A stretch of 5,323 bases of DNA from Bacteroidales bacterium (lineage in GTDB: Bacteria > Bacteroidota > Bacteroidia > Bacteroidales > NBLH01). This document shows positions 1 through 5,323 of this stretch, one piece after another. Position 1 is the stretch's first letter, and each line of letters opens with the position of its first letter. The notes below the pieces were generated by a model. The model was not told the DNA's origin and did no database searches. It was given only the letters and a program-made list of their open reading frames with translations. Location of the stretch: NCBI GenBank assembly GCA_026988445.1, contig JALSLF010000007.1:1-5323 (forward strand). The letters are read 5' to 3'. A program made the translations under genes and the position numbers.

Positions 1-2655
1 CCCGATGTAAATTTAATGAGTTTAATGGGCGATGCCGTTGAAATAAAATCAATTATTTTGGACAAGCCCAAAGTATTGGCAAAAGTGCTTAAAAACGGTA
101 GCGTTAATTGGGACATTATGAAAGAAGATTCTACCGCTGTTGAAGAAGAAACGCCCGAAGATACTACATCATCATCTTTTAAACTACGTTTAAAAAATTT
201 TCAAATTAATGATGCAACTATTATTTACGATGATGCTGAAGGCGATATTTACGCCGGTATAAAAGGATTGGATTTTCAACTTAGCGGCGATATGACCGAG
301 AGTCGTACCATTTTAAATATAATAAGCTCCGTAAAATCATTTACCACCTCCTACGAAGGAATTACTTACTTAAAAAATGTAAAAATGAACTATTTGGCTG
401 ATATTGATGCCGATATGGATCAGTTTATTTTTACTTTTAAAGAAAACAAATTCAAGCTGAATGAAATTGCTATGGCTTTTGACGGTAAAATTGGAATGCC
501 TGCCGATGATATTGACATAGATTTAACATTTTCAACGGGTAAAACCGCATTTAAACCGGTTCTGTCTTTAATTCCTGCTGTTTATATGAGTGATTTTGAA
601 GGAGTAAAAACATCCGGTGAATTTCAGATAGATGGTTATGTAAAAGGTGTGTATAACGATAATAATTTACCCGCATTTGCCATGAATTTATTGGTTGAGA
701 ACGGACGTTTTGCATATCCTGATTTGCCCGGAGCCGTAGAAAATATTAATGTAGATATGCATTTGGAAAATAAAGGAGGCACAGGCGATGATAATATCGT
801 TGATATTAAAAAAGCACACATTGAAATGGCAAAAAATCCTTTTGATGCACAGATGAAAATAATTACAAGTGCCGATGATGTGGATATGGACGGTAAAATC
901 ATCGGAAAAATAGACTTTGGTGCTATGAAAGATATTGTTCCGCTCGAAGATATGACTTTAAAAGGTGTTATGAATGCCGATTTGGAATTTGGCGGTAAAC
1001 TTTCATCGCTCGAAGCCGAAAAATACGATGAATTTAAAGCCGATGGTTCTGTTCAGCTTACGGGTTTTTCATACGAAAGCAGTGATTTGCCCAATGCATT
1101 TTTAATCCCGGAGGCAATCATGAAATTCTCGCCCGATAATGTTCGTTTGGAAAAAATGGATATGAAAACCGGAAATACTGATATGCAGTTTGTCGGTTCA
1201 ATAGATAATCTATTAGCCTATGCTTTTGCTGATTCTACGCTGGTAGGGCGTTTTAAATTTACATCAGCTTATTTTGATGCAGGAGATTTTCTTACCGAGG
1301 AGGAAGAAAGTAGCTCTCCGGAAGATGTTGAAGTGCTTGATACAGTACCTTTTACTGCATTTGCAATACCCGGAAATATTGACTTTTTGCTAAAATCCGA
1401 TATGAAAAAGATTATCTATGATAATCTTACAATCACTAATTTAAAAGGAGATATTTTGCTGAAAGACAGTAAAATGATTTTTAAAGGCGTAAAAATGAAT
1501 ATGCTGGAAGGTAGCGTGGCAATGGACGGATATTACGACTCAAAAGATACTTTAAATCCGAAAATCGGATACAATATGAATGTTAAAAACCTTGATTTAC
1601 CTGCTACTTTCGAGACATTTAATACCGTGCAACGTTTGGCGCCTATTGCAAAAAAAGCTCAAGGCGATTTTACTATGGATTTTGATTTTTCAACCGGTTT
1701 AGATTATTATTTGAATCCGGTTTATAAAAGCATGAACGGAAAAGGTCGTTTTCAATCAAAAAATATAGCTTTAAAAGATGTAAAAACCTTTAATTTACTT
1801 GCAAAGCTTACAAAATGGGATAAACTGAAAAATCCGGCACTAAAAGATATTGATTTGAAATTTAGTATCGAAAACGGGAATATAACAGTAGAACCCACCG
1901 ATATAAAATTGGGTAAATCGAAAATGGAATTTGGCGGAACTCAAAGTTTAGAGGGGAATTTGAATTACGATTTAAAATTTGCCATAGCACGTAAAGATTT
2001 AGGTGAGGGAATAAATCAATTTGCAGATAATTTATTGGCAAAAACCGGTAAAAATATTGATTTAGGCGATGAGATAAAACTCAATGCACTAATTGCCGGA
2101 ACCATTGATGAGCCCAAAGTGAAACTTGCCGGCAGTAAAGAAGGCGGTGTAAAACAGCAGGTTAAAGATGCAGCCGGCGAAGAAGCTAAAAAAGCCATTG
2201 AAAAAGCAGATGAGCAGGCACAAAAAATCATTGCGCAAGCTGAAAAAGAAGCGGATAAAATTAGAAAAGAAGCAGATGAAGCCGGTAAAAAGTTAGTTGC
2301 CGAAGCGGATAAAAAAGGCGAACAATTAAAAGCCGAAGCCGACAAGCAAGCAGAAAAAATCATTGCCGAAGCCGACAAACAAGGAAAGGATTTAATTGCA
2401 AAAGCAAATAATCCTATTGCGAAAGCAGCTGCCAAAAAAGCGGCTGAAAAATTAAATAAACAAGCAAAAAAATCGGCAGATAAAGTGAAAGCCGAAGCCG
2501 ATAAAAAAGCACAGCAATTGCACAACGAAGCTCAGAAAAAAGCGGATAAATTAAATGAGGAAGCAGATAAAAAAGCAAATGCCGTAATTGATAAAGCTAA
2601 AAAAGAAACAGAAGATATGAAAAACAAAGCCGATAATAAGGCTGATAATATGTAG
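1..2655 (+). CDS. AsmA-family outer-membrane biogenesis/lipid-transport protein, 5'-partial, with hendecad-repeat tail
   Basis: The frame is open from base 1 (reads PDVNL before the first Met at 16), so the true start is upstream. The first visible residues, ending in DKPKVLAKVLKNGSVNWDI, match the AsmA N-terminal region that usually follows an N-terminal membrane anchor; roughly the first 70-90 residues are probably missing (inference). Acidic Ser/Thr/Glu linkers at about 130-177 and 1294-1340 flank a long beta-rich central region. From about 1348 to 2130 comes the AsmA C-terminal domain, including PGNIDFLLKSDMKKIIYDNL, NPVYKSMNGKGRFQS and a final GTIDEPKVKL. Bases 2206-2652 encode a repetitive Lys/Ala/Glu helical tail. 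AsmA relatives (TamB, YhdP, YdbH) are periplasm-spanning proteins linked to phospholipid transport to the outer membrane; that role here is inferred from family. The gene ends TAG followed directly by an in-frame TAA, and a hairpin terminator follows within 7 bases. Family call is firm; exact substrate is unknown. Confidence 0.88.
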   Translation, partial: PDVNLMSLMGDAVEIKSIILDKPKVLAKVLKNGSVNWDIMKEDSTAVEEETPEDTTSSSFKLRLKNFQINDATIIYDDAEGDIYAGIKGLDFQLSGDMTESRTILNIISSVKSFTTSYEGITYLKNVKMNYLADIDADMDQFIFTFKENKFKLNEIAMAFDGKIGMPADDIDIDLTFSTGKTAFKPVLSLIPAVYMSDFEGVKTSGEFQIDGYVKGVYNDNNLPAFAMNLLVENGRFAYPDLPGAVENINVDMHLENKGGTGDDNIVDIKKAHIEMAKNPFDAQMKIITSADDVDMDGKIIGKIDFGAMKDIVPLEDMTLKGVMNADLEFGGKLSSLEAEKYDEFKADGSVQLTGFSYESSDLPNAFLIPEAIMKFSPDNVRLEKMDMKTGNTDMQFVGSIDNLLAYAFADSTLVGRFKFTSAYFDAGDFLTEEEESSSPEDVEVLDTVPFTAFAIPGNIDFLLKSDMKKIIYDNLTITNLKGDILLKDSKMIFKGVKMNMLEGSVAMDGYYDSKDTLNPKIGYNMNVKNLDLPATFETFNTVQRLAPIAKKAQGDFTMDFDFSTGLDYYLNPVYKSMNGKGRFQSKNIALKDVKTFNLLAKLTKWDKLKNPALKDIDLKFSIENGNITVEPTDIKLGKSKMEFGGTQSLEGNLNYDLKFAIARKDLGEGINQFADNLLAKTGKNIDLGDEIKLNALIAGTIDEPKVKLAGSKEGGVKQQVKDAAGEEAKKAIEKADEQAQKIIAQAEKEADKIRKEADEAGKKLVAEADKKGEQLKAEADKQAEKIIAEADKQGKDLIAKANNPIAKAAAKKAAEKLNKQAKKSADKVKAEADKKAQQLHNEAQKKADKLNEEADKKANAVIDKAKKETEDMKNKADNKADNM
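2206..2652 (+). repeat. Hendecad (11-residue, 33-bp) tandem repeat in the C-terminus of the AsmA-like protein
   Basis: Six consecutive 11-residue units fit the pattern A-D-K-x-(A/G)-x-x-(L/I)-x-x-E, for example ADEAGKKLVAE, ADKKGEQLKAE, ADKQAEKIIAE and ADKQGKDLIAK (2206-2403). A 20-residue interruption with a helix-breaking NNP follows (2404-2463). Five more units (AKKSADKVKAE, ADKKAQQLHNE, AQKKADKLNEE, ADKKANAVIDK, AKKETEDMKNK; 2464-2628) and a partial unit complete the protein. At DNA level GCCGAAGCCGACAA recurs exactly 33 bp apart at 2332 and 2365, and with one change at 2491. The tail predicts long amphipathic helix or coiled coil in two segments. Similar 11-mers occur in LEA group 3 and apolipoprotein-like helices; the function here is unknown. 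Confidence 0.85.
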
Positions 2656-2661
2656 TAATAA

Positions 2662-2704
2662 AAGCTCTGTCAGTGTGCTTGCACCTGACAGTAGCTTGGT
2701 TTTT
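2662..2704 (+). terminator. Rho-independent terminator-like hairpin after the AsmA-like gene
   Basis: A long inverted repeat begins 7 bases after the stop: AAGCT (2662-2666) pairs with AGCTT (2693-2697), CTGTCAG (2667-2673) with CTGACAG (2685-2691), and GTGC (2675-2678) with GCAC (2681-2684), with single unpaired T bases at 2674 and 2692. GG and five T (2700-2704) follow. Stem and T run fit intrinsic termination of the upstream gene. The same core is repeated downstream, so it may instead, or also, be a copy of a dispersed palindromic repeat. Confidence 0.7.
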
Positions 2705-2755
2705 AGTCCTTGGTTTGCCGGTGTGCCTGCACCTGACAATACCTTAGTTTTTAAG
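2673..2755. repeat. Two diverged direct copies of a 34-bp palindrome-containing intergenic repeat
   Basis: Copy one (2673-2706) and copy two (2721-2754) are offset by 48 bp. They share GTGTGCYTGCACCTGACA, then a variable few bases, then CTTRGTTTTTA. The short motif CTTGGTTT also occurs between them at 2709-2716. In copy two the inner hairpin survives as GGTG (2720-2723) with CACC (2730-2733), but the outer CTGTCAG arm seen in copy one is lost. Copy two can also fold a weak AT-rich hairpin, AATA-CTTA with TAAG-TATT (2738-2759). Nothing here looks coding. The pattern suggests a small repeat element duplicated in the intergenic space; whether it is dispersed in the genome cannot be told from one window. 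Confidence 0.65.
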
Positions 2756-2790
2756 TATTAATATTTACAAAGAATTTCACAAAAGAATCG

Positions 2791-4818
2791 ATGATTAATT
2801 TGTTAAATAAAATATCTTCTGTTCGTCAAGCAAGGCTTATGCTTATGCTCTGTTTCTTTTCGTGCTTTTTTTTTATTGATGTTTTTGCCCAGCGCGGCGA
2901 TTGTAAAGAGATTAAAAATAAACAGGCTATAAATTTATATCAGCAAGCAATTGCCAATTCAAAATTCAAATACAAAGAATCGATTAAACTTTTACGCGAA
3001 GCAGTTAAGATTGAACCGGATTTTGCCGATGCATACTACCTGCTGGGTGAGCTTAATTATCGATTAGCAAATAAAAATGAACTACAGAATAAAGAGATGT
3101 ATTTTCGCGCTGCCGAAGAAAATTTTTTAAAAGTAGTATCGCTTTGTCCTTCTTTTAATTACTATGCATCATCCTATTATTTGGGTGATTATTATTATCA
3201 AAAAAGAAAATTTGAAAAATCCGGTTTTTTCCTTCATCAGTTTTTAGATAATAATAAAGAAAATTCAAAATTGGTATATAAAGCCAAAAAAATGGTGAAA
3301 AATGTTGATTATTATTTAGATTTGATTAATAATCCCGTTCCTTTTAATCCTAAGCCCTTGGCGGATATTTGTACCCGGAGAGATGAATATTTGCCTTTAA
3401 TATCACCCGATGAAGAATTGATGATTTTTTCGCGCCGTACGCTTAGGTTTGCCGGTAGCGCACATGAAAAATCTGAAGAAAAACTTAATTTAAGTATTCG
3501 TTTATGGGAAGATTCAGCCGGCTTTGTTTTTTCACGTGGTCGCCCTTTAGAAACCCCTTTCAATGATGGTCGGAACCAAGGTGCAGCCACAATAACGATT
3601 GATAATAATCATATTTATATTACCATTTGTGAGTTTGAACGGGCAGATTATACTTCGTATAAAAATTGTGATATTTTTTCTTCGGATAGAAAAAACGGCA
3701 AATGGTCTCCTTTAAGGCGACTGGGTACCAATATTAACGGAGCAAGTACTTTTGAAGGAATGCCTTCAATTACTGCTGACGGTAAAACACTTTATTTTTC
3801 GAGTGCACGCGAAGGGGGCTATGGTGGATTAGACATATATAAATCGGAAAAAGATGAGTTCGGGAAATGGGGAAAAGCACAAAACTTAGGACCGGTAATT
3901 AATACTGCCGGCGATGAAAAAACACCTTTTATTCATTCCGATAGTCAAACTTTGTATTTTTCAACCAACGGAATTTTCGGCTTGGGCGGTTTTGATATTT
4001 TTTATTCACAATACCTCGGGCACGGGCAGTGGACAGAGCCGAAAAATATCGGTTATCCGATTAATACCGACAAAGATGAACTGGGACTAATGGTAAGTGC
4101 CAACGGTAAAAATATATTTTTTTCGTCAAGAGCTTTAAACGAAAACGGAGATTGGGATATATATATTGCTACATTGTACAAAAAAGCCCGTCCGCAAAGA
4201 GTTTTGTTTGTAAAAGGAAATTTATACGATGAAGAAGGTAAAACCATAAAAAAAGCAAAAGTAGAGCTGGTAAATATTAAAACCGATGAACTCACCGAAG
4301 GTTTTGTGGACGATAATTCGGGGAATTACGCAGTGGCTGTACCTGTAAATAAAGGCGATGAGTTTATTATGACTGCCAAAAAGAAAGGTTTTTTCTTTAA
4401 TTCCATTTACATAAACCCTGAAGATGAAAAATACGACCCGCCTACCACTGTTGATTTTAAAGTACAAAAAATTAATAAAAACAAACGCATAATACTCAAA
4501 AATGTTAATTTTAAAACCGGTTCTGATGAGTTGGGTGAATTAAGTAAATCGGTTTTAGATGTTTTGGTCGATTTTTTAAAAGAAAATCACGAAGTTAAAA
4601 TCACCTTGCTTGGTTACACTGATAATACGGGAGAAACAGCTTATAATCAGGATTTATCACTACGCAGAACTAAATCGGTAAAAAAATATTTGGTTTCAAA
4701 AGGAATAAACTCCAACCGTATTTCCGTGTATGGTTATGGCGAAAAACGACCCATTGCATCAAACAGAACATCCTATGGTCGTTCTTTGAATAGGAGGGTG
4801 GAATTTGTTATAAAATAA
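2791..4818 (+). CDS. TPR / PD40 beta-propeller / CRD / OmpA-domain envelope protein, PorE-like
   Basis: This is a 675-residue exported protein. Residues 1-33 are a signal peptide (Lys7, Arg12 and Arg15, then a hydrophobic core) with likely cleavage at VFA33|Q34. TPR-like helices span about 45-155 (AVKIEPDFADAYYLLGELNY). Five PD40-type propeller motifs follow near 198-215, 261-277, 321-350, 375-404 and 428-447, including ITADGKTLYFSS and GGLDIY. A carboxypeptidase-regulatory-like beta domain lies at about 471-535. The OmpA C-terminal domain (about 565-675) has GYTDNTGETAYNQDLSLRR; Asp611 and Arg626 align with the diaminopimelate-binding Asp and Arg of OmpA, so peptidoglycan binding is likely. 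The domain order is that of PorE, a type IX secretion component of Porphyromonas, but paralogues with the same order are common in Bacteroidota, so no symbol is given. PorE is a lipoprotein; here only a poor lipobox (FFSC25) is seen. Start at 2791 keeps the basic n-region; no Shine-Dalgarno is evident. Confidence 0.9.
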   Translation: MINLLNKISSVRQARLMLMLCFFSCFFFIDVFAQRGDCKEIKNKQAINLYQQAIANSKFKYKESIKLLREAVKIEPDFADAYYLLGELNYRLANKNELQNKEMYFRAAEENFLKVVSLCPSFNYYASSYYLGDYYYQKRKFEKSGFFLHQFLDNNKENSKLVYKAKKMVKNVDYYLDLINNPVPFNPKPLADICTRRDEYLPLISPDEELMIFSRRTLRFAGSAHEKSEEKLNLSIRLWEDSAGFVFSRGRPLETPFNDGRNQGAATITIDNNHIYITICEFERADYTSYKNCDIFSSDRKNGKWSPLRRLGTNINGASTFEGMPSITADGKTLYFSSAREGGYGGLDIYKSEKDEFGKWGKAQNLGPVINTAGDEKTPFIHSDSQTLYFSTNGIFGLGGFDIFYSQYLGHGQWTEPKNIGYPINTDKDELGLMVSANGKNIFFSSRALNENGDWDIYIATLYKKARPQRVLFVKGNLYDEEGKTIKKAKVELVNIKTDELTEGFVDDNSGNYAVAVPVNKGDEFIMTAKKKGFFFNSIYINPEDEKYDPPTTVDFKVQKINKNKRIILKNVNFKTGSDELGELSKSVLDVLVDFLKENHEVKITLLGYTDNTGETAYNQDLSLRRTKSVKKYLVSKGINSNRISVYGYGEKRPIASNRTSYGRSLNRRVEFVIK

Positions 4819-4849
4819 AAAAAGCGGTTCGTTTAGAACCGCTTTTTTT
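4817..4849. terminator. Bidirectional intrinsic terminator between convergent genes
   Basis: GCGGTTC (4824-4830) pairs perfectly with GAACCGC (4836-4842) around a 5-base loop, GTTTA. Seven A precede the stem (4817-4823) and seven T follow it (4843-4849), so transcripts of either strand end in a GC-rich hairpin followed by a U run. It overlaps the TAA stop of the OmpA-family gene and lies 18 bases past the stop of rplS, as expected for a shared terminator of two facing genes. Confidence 0.93.
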
Positions 4850-4867
4850 ATAAGTTTTAATTTCAGC

Positions 4868-5215
4868 TTAAAATCTTTTTTCTTTAATTCTTGCTTTTTT
4901 ACCTGTAAGTCCGCGGAAATAAAAGATTCTTGATCTTCTAACTTTTCCTTTTTTGTTTAAGTCTATTTTTTCGATAAAAGGTGAGTTTACAGGAAAAATT
5001 CTTTCAACACCAATACTACCCGACATTTTACGAACGGTAAAAGTTTCGGTAATTCCGTTTCCCCTTCTTTGAAGTACTACGCCTCTAAACTGCTGAATTC
5101 TTTCTTTGTTTCCTTCTTTGATTTTGTAATGTACGGTAATAGTATCACCGGCATCAAATGCGGGAAATTCATTTTTTGCGTTAAATTCGTCTTCAACAAC
5201 TTTCATTAAGTCCAT
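4868..5215 (-). CDS. rplS: 50S ribosomal protein L19
   Basis: The 115-residue product is a full-length bacterial L19, a protein of the large subunit near the 30S-50S interface. Diagnostic segments are FDAGDTITVHYKIKEGNKER (20-39), the FRGVV strand (43-47), FTVRKMSGSIGVERIFPVNS (59-78), the L19 signature VRRSRIFYFR (92-101), and the conserved end GLTGKKARIKEKRF. Start MDLMK is the usual form in Bacteroidota; Met4 is a possible but less likely alternative. A purine-rich GAAGAG just upstream of the ATG is only a weak ribosome-binding site. The gene faces the OmpA-family gene across a shared terminator. The rpsP-rimM-trmD neighbours typical of Proteobacteria and Firmicutes are not next to it on the downstream side, and the 108 bases upstream contain no gene. 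Confidence 0.98.
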   Translation of the reverse strand: MDLMKVVEDEFNAKNEFPAFDAGDTITVHYKIKEGNKERIQQFRGVVLQRRGNGITETFTVRKMSGSIGVERIFPVNSPFIEKIDLNKKGKVRRSRIFYFRGLTGKKARIKEKRF

Positions 5216-5242
5216 GCTCTTCTATATTAAATTATTAGCTTT

Positions 5243-5267
5243 CAAAAATCAGGCTGCAATATTACAA
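5243..5267 (-). promoter_or_regulatory. Weak candidate Bacteroidota-type promoter for rplS
   Basis: Read on the minus strand, GATTTTTG (5250-5243) matches five of the six fixed bases of the Bacteroidota -7 element TAnnTTTG, and a TTG (5267-5265) lies upstream as a possible -33 element. The 14-base gap is shorter than the usual spacing of about 19, and the flanks are so AT-rich that chance matches are expected. The rest of 5216-5323 shows only AT-rich sequence, including a T9 run at 5269-5277, and no other feature. Confidence 0.25.
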
Positions 5268-5323
5268 CTTTTTTTTTAATTATAATAATATGTTGCCCTA
5301 ATTTTTTAAAATATTTTCCAAAA

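Noticed and set aside
636..902. 88-residue minus-strand open frame
   Set aside because: Lies wholly antisense inside the AsmA-like gene and shows no recognisable protein features.
2016..2525. 169-residue open frame on the minus strand
   Set aside because: It is the antisense of the Lys/Ala/Glu-rich AsmA tail; its Ala/Ser/Phe-rich repeats simply mirror the hendecad codons, and the plus-strand frame is clearly the gene.
2551..2739. 62-residue minus-strand open frame with hydrophobic C-terminus
   Set aside because: Half of it is antisense to the AsmA tail and the rest runs over the palindromic repeats; the SGAGTP and SGASTL segments are translations of the two repeat copies, with no independent sign of coding.
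2656..2790. A promoter for the OmpA-family gene in the intergenic region
   Set aside because: No TAnnTTTG element with a properly spaced TTG was found; the AT-rich stretch before 2791 gives only poor matches.
3312..3590. 92-residue minus-strand open frame
   Set aside because: Antisense to the propeller region of the OmpA-family gene, with no family features.
4053..4467. Two overlapping minus-strand open frames of about 80 residues
   Set aside because: Both are shadows of the propeller and carboxypeptidase-regulatory regions of the plus-strand gene; their Phe/Ser-rich content reflects antisense Lys/Glu codons.

Overview
The window looks like a chromosomal segment of an AT-rich member of the Bacteroidota. 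The evidence is a large AsmA-family protein of the Bacteroidota type, a TPR / PD40 beta-propeller / carboxypeptidase-regulatory / OmpA protein with the PorE-like layout known from that phylum, an L19 protein that begins MDLMK as in Bacteroides relatives, and starts with no clear Shine-Dalgarno sequence. Genus and species cannot be told from the sequence.

Layout: (1) bases 1-2655, plus strand, hold the larger C-terminal part of an AsmA-like envelope protein whose start lies upstream of the window. It ends in a Lys/Ala/Glu-rich helical tail built from 11-residue repeats. (2) Bases 2656-2790 are intergenic and carry a strong hairpin with a T run, plus a diverged second copy of the same element 48 bp later. 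(3) Bases 2791-4818, plus strand, encode a secreted 675-residue OmpA-family protein with TPR, beta-propeller, carboxypeptidase-regulatory and peptidoglycan-binding domains. (4) Bases 4819-4867 hold a near-perfect terminator with A and T runs on its two sides, placed to serve two convergent genes. (5) Bases 4868-5215, minus strand, encode ribosomal protein L19 (rplS). (6) Bases 5216-5323 are an AT-rich upstream region of rplS with only a weak promoter candidate.

The two large genes both point to the cell envelope: AsmA-like proteins span or act in the periplasm in outer-membrane lipid homeostasis, and OmpA-domain proteins anchor outer-membrane complexes to peptidoglycan. The hairpin between them suggests separate transcription units, so a shared pathway is not shown. 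rplS is an unrelated housekeeping gene on the other strand. I see no mobile element, CRISPR array, tRNA or rRNA, and no clear sign of a new multi-gene system. The points most worth a second look are the hendecad tail of the AsmA-like protein and the paired intergenic repeat.
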